In this document: piece after piece, positions 28,818 through 37,502 of the stretch
Layout of the letters: each line of letters begins with the position of its first letter
Position numbering within the stretch: the first letter of the stretch is position 1
Source of the DNA: Massilia phosphatilytica
GTDB lineage: Bacteria; Pseudomonadota; Gammaproteobacteria; Burkholderiales; Burkholderiaceae_D
DNA: 64,000 nt
Assembly: GCF_002968015.1 (NCBI RefSeq)
Contig: NZ_PUIP01000008.1
Span: 62,001 to 126,000 of the forward strand
Direction: 5' to 3'
Program-made: the position numbers and the translations under genes
Notes under the pieces: model-generated
What the model saw: the letters and a program-made list of their open reading frames with translations, nothing else
Database searches by the model: none
What the model was told of the DNA's origin: nothing

Positions 28818-29765
28818 TTGGCACCGCTGCTCATTCTCAAGATCGACGTCGACACCTACCGCGGCACGCGCGAAGGCGTGCCCAACCTCGTGCGCATGCT
28901 GACCGCGCACGGGGCCGGTGCGACGTTCCTGTTTTCGCTGGGCCCGGACCACACGGGATGGGCGATGCGGCGCGCACTGCGTCCCGGCTTTTTCCAGAAA
29001 GTGTCGCGCACGTCCGTCGTGGAGCACTACGGCTTCAAGACGCTGATGTACGGCGTGCTGCTGCCCGGCCCGGACATCGGGGCGAAGGCGGCCGCCGAGA
29101 TGCGCGCCGCACGCGACGCCGGCTTCGAATGCGGCATCCACACGTGGGACCACGTCTGGTGGCAGGACAACGTGCGCGGGCGCGACGCCGCATGGACGGA
29201 CCGCATGATGAAGAAAAGCGAGCAGCGCTATACGCAAGTGTTCGGCGAGCCGCCGCACACGCATGGCGCGGCCGGCTGGCAGATGAACCAGCATGCGTTC
29301 GCCCGCCACGATGCCGTGGGCTTCCGCTATGCATCGGACGGCCGCGCCCAGTTGCGCGCGGATGGATCGCTGGCCGATCCGCAAGCGGGGCCATACCGCT
29401 ACCGGGGCCTGGCGCACATCCAGATGCCGACCACCCTGCCCACGCTGGACGAGCTGCTGGGCCGCGAGATCGACGGCACCGTCATCGACGAGAACAACAT
29501 CGCCGCCCACCTGCTCAAGCTGACGGCGCACCCGCAACGCGACCATGTGTATACCTTGCACGCGGAGCTTGAAGGACAGAAACTCGCCCCCATATTCGAG
29601 CAGTTGTTGTCAGGTTGGAAAGCCCAAGGTTACCGACTTGGCTCGATGGCGGACTATTATGAGAAGATAAAACAGGAAGCGCTGCCGCTGCCCGAGCATC
29701 CGGTCCAGTGGGGCGAATTGCCGGGACGGTCAGGGGACCTGATCATCCTCGATACAATGAAGTAA
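28818..29765 (+). CDS. arnD: Undecaprenyl-phosphate Ara4FN deformylase
   Basis: A 315-residue polysaccharide-deacetylase-family enzyme that removes the formyl group after transfer to undecaprenyl phosphate. NodB-fold motifs: LKIDVDTYRGTREGVP with the catalytic aspartate, HTWDHVWWQD with the metal histidines, and the C-terminal VYTLHAELEG. The start is TTG at 28818, with AAGGA 8 bp before it. It completes the cytoplasmic and membrane steps of the cluster. The next gene, a peroxiredoxin, is unrelated in function and has its own ribosome site. Confidence 0.9.
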   Translation: MAPLLILKIDVDTYRGTREGVPNLVRMLTAHGAGATFLFSLGPDHTGWAMRRALRPGFFQKVSRTSVVEHYGFKTLMYGVLLPGPDIGAKAAAEMRAARDAGFECGIHTWDHVWWQDNVRGRDAAWTDRMMKKSEQRYTQVFGEPPHTHGAAGWQMNQHAFARHDAVGFRYASDGRAQLRADGSLADPQAGPYRYRGLAHIQMPTTLPTLDELLGREIDGTVIDENNIAAHLLKLTAHPQRDHVYTLHAELEGQKLAPIFEQLLSGWKAQGYRLGSMADYYEKIKQEALPLPEHPVQWGELPGRSGDLIILDTMK

Positions 29766-29802
29766 GAAGCGCGGTGCCAGGACCGCGAGACAGGAGAAAA
29801 CC

Positions 29803-30273
29803 GTGGCCGAAAGCCCAACCGCAGCACCTTTGGCTGATTTCAGCGCGCCGATGACGGGCGACCAGACGTTCCAACTGAACGGCCGCCCGGCGCGCTACAC
29901 GGTGCTGTACTTCTATCCCAAAGACAATACACCCGGCTGCACGACGGAAGCGATGAACTTCCGTGACCGCTTCGACGAATTCAAGGCGCTGGATACCGAC
30001 GTGTATGGCATCAGCCGCGATTCGCTGCGCTCGCACGAAAGCTTCAAGTCCAAGCTGGGCCTGCCCTTCGAGCTGATCTCCGATCCGGAGGAAGCCGTGT
30101 GCACCCAGTTCGACGTCATGAAGATGAAGAATATGTACGGCAAAAAAGTGCGGGGGGTAGAGCGCAGTACGTTTGTCATTGACGCTGACGGCAAGTTGGT
30201 GAAAGAATGGCGTGGCGTGAAAGTCAATGATCACGTCAATGAAGTGCTGGAATTTTTGAAAAGCCAGCCTTGA
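29803..30273 (+). CDS. bcp: Peroxiredoxin, Bcp/PrxQ family
   Basis: A 156-residue thioredoxin-fold peroxidase that reduces hydrogen peroxide and organic hydroperoxides. The peroxidatic cysteine is in NTPGCTTEAMNF. PrxQ proteins such as E. coli Bcp often carry a resolving cysteine five residues later; here that position is methionine, so this is an atypical form that must use another thiol. A second cysteine occurs in EAVCTQFDV. The start is GTG at 29803 with AGGAG 7 bp upstream. The 221 bp region to the next gene shows no clear terminator. Confidence 0.9.
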   Translation: MAESPTAAPLADFSAPMTGDQTFQLNGRPARYTVLYFYPKDNTPGCTTEAMNFRDRFDEFKALDTDVYGISRDSLRSHESFKSKLGLPFELISDPEEAVCTQFDVMKMKNMYGKKVRGVERSTFVIDADGKLVKEWRGVKVNDHVNEVLEFLKSQP

Positions 30274-30494
30274 AGAGCGGGCTGGCGATGGTTCTTACAA
30301 ACCTTTAGCCGAGCGTTCGCCTATTTTGAGTCACTGTTTTACCTCACCGCATCATTCCAATCTGGCTGCCGGCCAGGGCCCGTGTCCGGGCTCGCCGGCG
30401 CCTCGCAGCTCCCCCCAGTTGCATCTGTCTGCCCGACGGCGCGCGCGTGCCGTGCGGTGCGTTTTTCCGACTTTTTTTCTGGATTGAGAACCTG

Positions 30495-32312
30495 ATGCCA
30501 CTGCCTAAAATTCCCACCAAGCCGGCAACCATTTTGCTGGCCAAGGATTATCCGAGGGCCGAACCGGGCAAGACGCCTGTGCGCGCAACCGCGAAAGCGG
30601 AAAACGACCCTGTCGAAGACCTGATCAGCGGTCCCGCCGTACCGGCCCCCAAGGCGACGAAGCCGCGCAAGTCGAAGGCCGCATTGCTGGCCGAGGCGCC
30701 CGCGCGCGAAGACACCCCGGTGGAAGCACCGGCGATTCCGCCGATGCCCGCCCGCGGCGAAAAGCCCGCGAAACCCGGCAAGGCGAAGGCCGAGGGTGCC
30801 GGTGCCAAGCTGCGCGAAACGGACATGAACGAACCGCATCCGGCCAAGCACAAGCCGGTCGAGGTCAACGTCAAGTCGCAAGCGAGCCGCAAGGCCGACA
30901 CGTCGGGCACCACGAAGGTATTCGTGCTCGACACCAACGTCCTGATGCACGACCCGACCTCGCTGTTCCGCTTCGAGGAGCACGACGTCTACCTGCCGAT
31001 GATGACGCTGGAAGAACTCGACAACCATAAAAAAGGGATGTCGGAAGTCGCGCGCAACGCACGCCAGGTCTCGCGCACGCTGGACGCCCTCATCGCCAAC
31101 GTCGACGACGACGCCATCGAAACCGGCATCCCGCTGGCCAAGCTGGGCAACAAGGATGCGAAGGGCCGCCTGCACTTCCAGACGCGCCTGAACGGCGCCG
31201 CCCTGCCCGAAGGTCTCCCGTCCGGCAAGGCCGACAACCAGATCCTCGGTGTCGTGCGCGCGCTGGAAGCCGAGCAGCCGGGCCGCGCGATCGTGCTGGT
31301 GTCGAAGGACATCAACATGCGCATCAAGGCGCGCGCGCTGGGCCTGGCCGCCGAAGACTACTTCAACGACCACGTGCTGGAAGACACCGACCTGCTGTAC
31401 TCGGGCATCGTCCAGCTGCCGGACGACTTCTGGACGAAGCACGGCAAGGGCGTGGAATCGTGGCAGGAGATCAAGGGCGGCTACTCGTCCACGTTCTACC
31501 GCATCACGGGTCCGCTGATCCCGACCCTGCTCGTCAACCAGTTCGTGTACCTGGAACCGAAGAACGGCGAAGCACCGCTGTACGCCCAGGTCAAGCAGAT
31601 CAACGGCAAGACCGCCGTGCTGCAGACCCTGCGCGACTATTCCGGCAACAAGAACAACGTGTGGGGCATCACGGCGCGCAACCGCGAGCAGAACTTCGCG
31701 CTCAACCTGCTCATGAATCCGGAAGTCGACTTCGTCACGCTGCTCGGCCAGGCCGGTACGGGCAAGACGCTGCTGGCGCTGGCTGCCGGCCTCGCCCAGG
31801 TGCTGGAGACGAAGGTCTACAACGAGATCATCGTCACCCGCGTGACGGTCCCCGTCGGCGAAGACATCGGTTTCCTGCCCGGCACGGAAGAAGAAAAGAT
31901 GTCGCCGTGGATGGGCGCCTTCGACGACAACCTCGAAGTGCTGATGAAGTCCGACGGCGACGCCGGCGACTGGGGCCGCGCGGCGACGCAGGACCTGATC
32001 CGTTCGCGCATCAAGATCAAGTCGCTGAACTTCATGCGCGGCCGCACGTTCGTGAACAAGTTCCTCATCATCGACGAGGCGCAGAACCTGACGCCGAAGC
32101 AGATGAAGACGCTCGTCACGCGCGCGGGCCCGGGCACGAAGATCCTCTGCCTCGGCAACATCGCGCAGATCGACACGCCTTACCTCACCGAGGGCTCGAG
32201 CGGCCTGACGTACGTGGTCGACCGCTTCAAGGGCTGGAGCCACGGCGGCCACGTGACCCTGGCGCGCGGCGAGCGTTCGCGCCTGGCGGATCACGCGAGC
32301 GACGTGCTGTAA
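30495..32312 (+). CDS. PIN domain-PhoH family ATPase
   Basis: A 605-residue two-domain protein. Residues 1-150 are low-complexity, rich in lysine, alanine and proline (KPGKAKAEGAGAKL), with no known fold. A PIN nuclease domain follows (about 152-290, KVFVLDTNVLMHDPTSLF, with later acidic residues), then a PhoH ATPase domain (about 370-600) with Walker A LGQAGTGKTLLALAAG and Walker B FLIIDEAQNLTPKQMKTL. PIN-PhoH fusions are thought to couple RNA unwinding to cleavage; the physiological role is uncertain. The start at 30495 excludes an upstream in-frame ATG at 30447. A strong terminator follows. Confidence 0.88.
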   Translation: MPLPKIPTKPATILLAKDYPRAEPGKTPVRATAKAENDPVEDLISGPAVPAPKATKPRKSKAALLAEAPAREDTPVEAPAIPPMPARGEKPAKPGKAKAEGAGAKLRETDMNEPHPAKHKPVEVNVKSQASRKADTSGTTKVFVLDTNVLMHDPTSLFRFEEHDVYLPMMTLEELDNHKKGMSEVARNARQVSRTLDALIANVDDDAIETGIPLAKLGNKDAKGRLHFQTRLNGAALPEGLPSGKADNQILGVVRALEAEQPGRAIVLVSKDINMRIKARALGLAAEDYFNDHVLEDTDLLYSGIVQLPDDFWTKHGKGVESWQEIKGGYSSTFYRITGPLIPTLLVNQFVYLEPKNGEAPLYAQVKQINGKTAVLQTLRDYSGNKNNVWGITARNREQNFALNLLMNPEVDFVTLLGQAGTGKTLLALAAGLAQVLETKVYNEIIVTRVTVPVGEDIGFLPGTEEEKMSPWMGAFDDNLEVLMKSDGDAGDWGRAATQDLIRSRIKIKSLNFMRGRTFVNKFLIIDEAQNLTPKQMKTLVTRAGPGTKILCLGNIAQIDTPYLTEGSSGLTYVVDRFKGWSHGGHVTLARGERSRLADHASDVL

Positions 32313-32330
32313 CGCTCGACTTTCACCAAC

Positions 32331-32368
32331 AAAAAAGCCTGTGCATCGAAAGGTGCACAGGCTTTTTT
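32331..32368 (+). terminator. Rho-independent terminator after the PhoH gene
   Basis: AAAAAAGCCTGTGCA pairs perfectly with TGCACAGGCTTTTTT around an 8-base loop, 18 bp after the stop codon. The A-run and T-run make it active in both directions. Confidence 0.9.
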
Positions 32369-32378
32369 ACATCCCCAG

Positions 32379-32592
32379 ATTCGGGGTCAGAGCACATTTC
32401 ATCCCAAATTCGGGGTCAGAGCCCGTTTCCGATCAATGTCTCGCTGTCCAACATCGACTCGGTCCGACAACGGTTCGGCCATCCCGTCTCGCTGGATCGG
32501 ACCGGCGCCGCAGGCTTTACCTGCTTAAAAGATCTTGCGCCAAAATGTGCTCTGACCCCGAATTTTCACGAAAACGTGCTCTGACCCCGAAT
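32379..32592. repeat. Cassette with paired ATTCGGGGTCAGAGC ends (copy A)
   Basis: Two direct copies of a 21 bp unit starting ATTCGGGGTCAGAGC (32379 and 32408) are followed by 114 bp of unrelated sequence and then two inverted copies (32543 and 32572, reading GTGCTCTGACCCCGAAT). Left copies are 29 bp apart, as are the right copies. The core has no gene. A second cassette with the same ends but another core is at 50233-50434. The layout recalls non-autonomous elements moved by REP-associated transposases; no transposase gene is present. Confidence 0.75.
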
Positions 32593-32604
32593 TTCTGGGG
32601 TGGG

Positions 32605-33408
32605 TCAGCGCACGATGCAATCCACCGTATTCTGCTGCGCCGCCGGCCCCTGCGACGCCAGCGGTCCGCCGATGCCGCTGCTGAATGCCTGAGGCGGCGT
32701 GAATTTCAGGCCCGGGTTCTGCGGCACGACGACCGGGGGGCGGGTCCCGCTGGGGACGTAGCCGAACTGGCCGGCCGGGAAGCTCTGCGCGCCGCCCGCG
32801 TTCGTCACGACGATCATCCCGTCCAGCACGGCCACGTGCAGGCCAGGCGGCAGGTCGGGGGCGAGAGCGGGATTCACCGGGCCCGGCGCCGGCGTCGGCG
32901 TCGGCGTCGGCAGCTTCGTCGCGGACGCGTCGTCGACCCAGTGCGCAATGAACGTCGTGCCGCGGATGCCGATCGTGGCCGCCGGCGTCTTGAGCTGGAA
33001 CTTCTCCTTGTTGCGCTTGCCCAGCAGGCCCGTGATCGAGCGCAGGCCGCCCTTCACGAGGCTGAACGCGGCGCTGTCGCCGTCTGGCTTGTCGGCCTCA
33101 TACGCGAAGTTGTCGATCTTGAAGGTCGTGCCGGGGCGCAGCGTGATCTCGCTGTTGTCGATGAAGCGGATCTGCGCGTAGGTGTTCTTCTCCGACACGA
33201 GCGTGTCGCCGCTCTCCACCTCCGACTTCGCCGCCAGGACCTTGACGGTGCCGTCGGCCTTGCGGTCCATCAGCGGGCCGCTCAGGTGCTCGACGACGCC
33301 CACGACCTGCCCCGCCCACGCCGCGCCGCCGGCGAGCAGCAGCACGGCGCACAGGAGCGTCCGGGCCAGCGCCTCAATTGCAGTACAGTTTGGTCGCAGG
33401 TTTTTCAT
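32605..33408 (-). CDS. Exported FecR-domain protein
   Basis: 267 residues: a signal peptide (cleavage near GGAAWA), a FecR domain (about 35-150) with SGDTLVSEKNTYAQIRF, ITLRPGTTFKIDNF and TPAATIGIRGTTFI, then a threonine/proline linker (TPTPTPAPGP) and a second small domain (about 185-235). The protein lacks a membrane anchor after the signal and is probably periplasmic, unlike FecR anti-sigma factors. FecR-like proteins are commonly found beside CHASE2 cyclases and two-partner secretion genes, as here. Its start lies inside the tpsA 3' end (35 bp overlap) with GGAG 8 bp upstream, implying coupled translation. Just downstream lies repeat cassette A. Confidence 0.87.
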   Translation of the reverse strand: MKNLRPNCTAIEALARTLLCAVLLLAGGAAWAGQVVGVVEHLSGPLMDRKADGTVKVLAAKSEVESGDTLVSEKNTYAQIRFIDNSEITLRPGTTFKIDNFAYEADKPDGDSAAFSLVKGGLRSITGLLGKRNKEKFQLKTPAATIGIRGTTFIAHWVDDASATKLPTPTPTPAPGPVNPALAPDLPPGLHVAVLDGMIVVTNAGGAQSFPAGQFGYVPSGTRPPVVVPQNPGLKFTPPQAFSSGIGGPLASQGPAAQQNTVDCIVR

Positions 33409-36400
33409 TCTTGACTCCAGATTGTTCCGCTTGCGCGAGGCCGGTCAGGCGCTCGCCCGGCTTGGTGGCCGCCGCGTCCTTGTCGCTCTTTGCGGCGCCG
33501 CTGACCGTGACGGCGGGCGCCGACGTGTTGATGAGTTGGACGACCGTCTGTACCGCCTTGGCCACCGGCGTGCCTTGCGTGTTCTGGCCGGCGCCGCCGC
33601 TGCCGCTGATCGCCACGCAGCTCGGGTCGCCCGGATGTGTGCTGCAGAACGATGCCGTCGGCAGCACCGCCTCGCAGCCCGCCGTGCCGGGTGCCGCCGC
33701 GCAGACCGCGAGGCTCGGCAGGCGCACGTCGCAGCCCTGCAGGCTCGGGCTGCCGATGCACTGGGCCAGCGTCGGCAGCACGACGTCGCAGCCGGCCAGC
33801 TTGCTGTTGCCCTGGCATTGCGTCAGCGTGGGCAGGATGCCGCTGCAGCTCGCGTCGTGCGGATTCGCGAGGCAGGCCTGGAAGCCCAGCGCCAGCACCT
33901 GCGTACAACCTTCGAGCGACGGGGTCAGCTTGCACACGTCCAGCTTCGGCAGGACGTCGCCGCAGCCGGCGCCGGACGGATTCGCGAGGCACGCGTCGAA
34001 CCGGGCGCGTGCCAGCACGGCCACGCAGCCGTAGACGCTGCCGTCCGCGCGGCACTGGTCCAGCGGCGGCAGCGTCGTCACGCAGCCCGGCGCCTTCGGG
34101 TCGGCGATACAGGCGGTGACGGCATCGTGTTCCTTGACGACGACCGCGCAGCCGTAGGTCGTCGGTGCCGTCTTGCAGACGTCGTACACGGGCAAGGTCG
34201 CCGCGCAGCCCGGGGCCTTCGGGTCGGCCATGCACGCCGTGATCGCGTCATGTTCCTTGATGATGGGAGCGCAGCCCGGCGCGGTGGGCTGGGCCGAGCA
34301 CGTTTCGTACGTCGGCATGACCTCGCCGCAGCGCGGGGCGGACGGATTCGCCGTGCAGGCCTGCACCGCGGCCGCCAGCACGGGGCCGCAGCCGGCCGTC
34401 GTGCGGTTGGCGAGGCAGGCGTCGAGCGTCGGCGGCGTGGGCGGCGGCGGCGTCCCGGTGTCCGTGCCGCCGGTGCTGACCTGCAGCTTGTCCGGGCTGG
34501 ACACGGTGATGCTGTCGGACGCGATCTGCGTGGAGCCGCCCGTGACGCTGACGTTGCCGCTGACCGACATCACGTGGGCGCCCGAGGAAATCGTGACGGC
34601 GCCGCCATTGTCGGCCAGCAGGCGCACGTTGCCGCTCGTCGTCGCCACGCGGCCGCGAATCGTCAGCGGGCTGTGCGTCGTGAGGCCGATGTCGCCGCTG
34701 TTGGTGCGCACTTCGCCGGCACCGTTGGCCACGTCGAACGCGGGCACGGTCATGCCGCCCACGCTGTCGATGACGATCGCGCCGCCGTTGCCTTCGCCAT
34801 CCTGCACGGCCCGGCGCAGCACGAGCGGACCGGTATTGGCGATGTTGATGGGGAGACCGCCCGTGCCCTGGTTGGACGCCGTCAGCGTACTGGTGCGGGT
34901 CTTGAGCGGGGTCGTCGTGGTGCCGATGCCGGCGCGCGACGTCAGGTTCAGCGTACCGGCCTGCAGCAGGCCGCCGCCCGCGATGCCCGCCGCATCCAGG
35001 GTCGCGTCGGCGCCGCCGGCGATGCCTGCGTCGAGCATCAGGAGGCCGCCGGTGACGAATTGCAGGCTGGCGTTGGGTGCGGTGATGCCGTTCGTGCCGT
35101 CGACGGTGCCGATGCGCAGGCCGCCCTGGTTGACGACGTGGAACAGGTTGCCGCTAGCGCTGCCGGCCAGCGTGCCGATCTCGTTGGCGCCCGTGAACAC
35201 GACCTGACCGCCGCGCAGCGCCACGTCGCCTGCCTTGACGATGCCCGTATCGCGTTCGTAAATGCCGAGGGTCGACGTCAGTGCCAGCATGCCGGTCGCG
35301 TTCAGCGGCGCCTTGATCGCCAGTTCGCCGGCGCCGGCATCCAGGGTCAGTTTCGCGCCCGCGAAACTCGCGGCACCATCGACGTCGATGCCGCCCCAGC
35401 CGCCCGCCAGTCCGCCGATCGTGAGGTCGTTCGCCTGCACATTGGACAGGGCTGCCTGCCCGATCATGAAGCCGTCCCCCGTGCCGGTGCCGCCGATGAC
35501 CATGTGCGTGGCCGCGCTGTTGGGCTGCAGCTTGACGCTGCCGGCGGACACGGTCGCGCCGATGGCGAGGCGGTCGCCCTGCAGCAGCACGGACTTCGAT
35601 GCCGTTACGGTGCCCGCGACGTCGATCAGCCCGCCGTTCGCGTACTGGCTCGCGATGAAGCGGCTGGCCGCGTTCGCGGACAGGTCCACGGGCGCGCCGA
35701 TGCGGATGGTACCCGCGTTTTCCAGCACGACGTTGGCCGCCGCGGTGAGCGCGCTGTCGACCGACACGGTGCCCGTGTGCGCGCTGTTGCCCACGTTGAT
35801 TTCGAAGAGATTGCCGCTCAGGCGCTTCAGGGCGGCGGCGTCCAGGGACAGCCCGCTCGTGCTGCCCGTTCCCGTGCCGATGCTGATGGCGCGGCCCGGA
35901 TCGAACGTCGTCAGGGTCAGGACCGGCAGCTGGCTCGTGCCCGCGATGCTGCCCGCGAGCGTGACCTGGTTGGCGCTGATGTCGATGTAGTTACCGGTCT
36001 TCAGCAGGCCGTTGGCACCCAGCGTGAACGCATTCCCCGCGCGGAAATCGAGGTCGCCGCCGGCGCCCACCTGCGCATCGATGCGGATGTCGTTGCCCGC
36101 TTGTGCCCGTACGCTGCCGGCCGCGTTCAGCGCGTCCGTGACGGTGAGGTCGTGCTGGGCCTGCAGGATGACGTCCGTGCCCGCCGCCGTCAGCGTGGAC
36201 GGTGCCACGCGCGTGACGCCCGTCGCGACGCCGCCGGAGGGCGTCTTGACGTCGTTCGCGTTCGCCTTGCCGCCCGCCACGACCTCGATGTCGTACGGGT
36301 CCAGCAGCCACGTGCCGTTGTTGCCTTTGCTGCCGGACGCATCGACCGCGATGCCGTCCACGCCGAGGGCATGCCCCGACGTCTCGACCTTGCCGCCGGC

Positions 36401-37492
36401 CACGCTGCCGCGCGCGGAGACGACGCCGTGCGCCGTCGTCGTGCCATCGGACCACAGCACGACCTTGCCGCCGTTACCGCCGCTGCCGTCGGCGCGAATG
36501 ACCGCGCCGCGCGCCACGTTCGTGTTCTGAGCGCGCTGCGCGCTGCCGCCGCCCTGCCAGTCGCCGCCGACGAGCACCGTGCCGCCATTGCGGCCGCTCG
36601 CGTCGACGCGCGCGCCCGCGGCGATATCCACCTGCCGGCCCAGCACCTGCACCGTGCCGCCGTCCGCGTCCGCGCTGCCGCTCGCGCGCGTGACGCTGCC
36701 CGCGTCCAGCGCGACCGCGCGGCTGGCTTTCAAGACGACGCGGCCATTCGCGCCCATGACGGCGCTGTCCGCGTTGACGACGCCGCGCTGGTTCACCAGG
36801 GCGCCGTAGATGCCGATGCGGCCACCCTGCGCGATCACCTGGCCCAGGTTGACGGCCTGCCCCGCCGGGGCCGAAAGTTCGACACGGAGGTCCGGGTCGT
36901 TCGAATCCACCAGTTGCACGCTGTGGCCCGCGGCGAGGATCACGTCGCCGTTCGGTGCCGTGACGATGCCCGTGTTCTCGACGTGCGGCGCGATCAGGAA
37001 GACCTGGCCGCCGGAGGGCGTCGCGATCGTGCCTTCGTTGCGCACGCTGCCCGCGACGGTCCCCGCCTGGAAGCGCTTGCGCCCGGCCTGGAAATCGGCG
37101 TCGCTGATGTTCAGGGTGGAGGCCACGAGACCGTTCACGTCGACGCGCGCGCCCTGGCCGAACAGGATCCCGTTCGGGTTGATCAGGAACACCTTGCCGT
37201 TCGATTGCAGCGCGCCGAGGATCTTCGTCGGGTCCTGGCCCAGCACGCGGTTCAGCACTGCGCTGTCCGCGTTCTGCTGGATGAAGCGCGTGACCTCGCC
37301 GGCCTTGATGTCGAAGCTCTGCCAGTTGATGATGGCGCCGGGCGTGTTCGTGATCGAGAACACATTGCCCTGCTGGTTGAACGTGGTCTGGCCCGCGACA
37401 ACCTGCGGCAGCGTGGGCGCGGCGTTGCCCGTCGCGCTGTAGCCGGCCGCCAGCAGCAAGGCACCGAGCCGTTTTTTGATGGATGAAGTCAT
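33374..37492 (-). CDS. Two-partner secretion adhesin (TpsA) with Cys-repeat C-terminus
   Basis: A 1372-residue filamentous haemagglutinin-like exoprotein. A signal peptide (1-24) precedes the TPS secretion domain (about 26-270), with the conserved NPNGILFGQGARVDVNGLVA. A beta-helical region follows, including the WLLDPYDIEV block at about 400, and glycine/threonine-rich repeats to about 1000. Residues 1026-1292 are 14 tandem units, each holding C-x8-C, with a period of 19-22 residues and often followed by VLP or TLP. The last residues are KLYCN. GAGGA lies about 8 bp before the ATG at 37492, which is 10 bp after tpsB. The product is likely exported through TpsB and retained or released at the cell surface; a function in adhesion or biofilm is inferred from the family. 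Confidence 0.9.
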   Translation of the reverse strand: MTSSIKKRLGALLLAAGYSATGNAAPTLPQVVAGQTTFNQQGNVFSITNTPGAIINWQSFDIKAGEVTRFIQQNADSAVLNRVLGQDPTKILGALQSNGKVFLINPNGILFGQGARVDVNGLVASTLNISDADFQAGRKRFQAGTVAGSVRNEGTIATPSGGQVFLIAPHVENTGIVTAPNGDVILAAGHSVQLVDSNDPDLRVELSAPAGQAVNLGQVIAQGGRIGIYGALVNQRGVVNADSAVMGANGRVVLKASRAVALDAGSVTRASGSADADGGTVQVLGRQVDIAAGARVDASGRNGGTVLVGGDWQGGGSAQRAQNTNVARGAVIRADGSGGNGGKVVLWSDGTTTAHGVVSARGSVAGGKVETSGHALGVDGIAVDASGSKGNNGTWLLDPYDIEVVAGGKANANDVKTPSGGVATGVTRVAPSTLTAAGTDVILQAQHDLTVTDALNAAGSVRAQAGNDIRIDAQVGAGGDLDFRAGNAFTLGANGLLKTGNYIDISANQVTLAGSIAGTSQLPVLTLTTFDPGRAISIGTGTGSTSGLSLDAAALKRLSGNLFEINVGNSAHTGTVSVDSALTAAANVVLENAGTIRIGAPVDLSANAASRFIASQYANGGLIDVAGTVTASKSVLLQGDRLAIGATVSAGSVKLQPNSAATHMVIGGTGTGDGFMIGQAALSNVQANDLTIGGLAGGWGGIDVDGAASFAGAKLTLDAGAGELAIKAPLNATGMLALTSTLGIYERDTGIVKAGDVALRGGQVVFTGANEIGTLAGSASGNLFHVVNQGGLRIGTVDGTNGITAPNASLQFVTGGLLMLDAGIAGGADATLDAAGIAGGGLLQAGTLNLTSRAGIGTTTTPLKTRTSTLTASNQGTGGLPINIANTGPLVLRRAVQDGEGNGGAIVIDSVGGMTVPAFDVANGAGEVRTNSGDIGLTTHSPLTIRGRVATTSGNVRLLADNGGAVTISSGAHVMSVSGNVSVTGGSTQIASDSITVSSPDKLQVSTGGTDTGTPPPPTPPTLDACLANRTTAGCGPVLAAAVQACTANPSAPRCGEVMPTYETCSAQPTAPGCAPIIKEHDAITACMADPKAPGCAATLPVYDVCKTAPTTYGCAVVVKEHDAVTACIADPKAPGCVTTLPPLDQCRADGSVYGCVAVLARARFDACLANPSGAGCGDVLPKLDVCKLTPSLEGCTQVLALGFQACLANPHDASCSGILPTLTQCQGNSKLAGCDVVLPTLAQCIGSPSLQGCDVRLPSLAVCAAAPGTAGCEAVLPTASFCSTHPGDPSCVAISGSGGAGQNTQGTPVAKAVQTVVQLINTSAPAVTVSGAAKSDKDAAATKPGERLTGLAQAEQSGVKNEKPATKLYCN
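33617..34417 (-). repeat. Array of 14 C-x8-C coding repeats in tpsA
   Basis: The segment encodes residues 1026-1292. Each unit has two cysteines separated by exactly eight residues, with proline commonly at the fourth position between them and glycine before the second cysteine (for example CMADPKAPGC, CIADPKAPGC). Units are 19 residues long in most cases and 20-22 in others. Twenty-eight cysteines in a secreted protein imply extensive disulphide bonding. Confidence 0.9.
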
Positions 37493-37502
37493 GGATGGAT
37501 CC

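Noticed and set aside
32379..32592. CRISPR array, because of repeated near-identical short units
   Set aside because: Only four units, two direct and two inverted, with unequal spacing and no cas genes.
32605..33408. FecR as an anti-sigma factor with a partner sigma
   Set aside because: No ECF sigma gene or TonB receptor is nearby and the protein has a cleavable signal instead of the usual single membrane anchor.
33182..37486. A 1434-codon plus-strand open frame opposite tpsA
   Set aside because: Composition is dominated by Arg, Ala, Gly and His with no signal, domain or ribosome site, as expected from a GC-rich strand opposite a real gene; the minus strand has clear TPS motifs.
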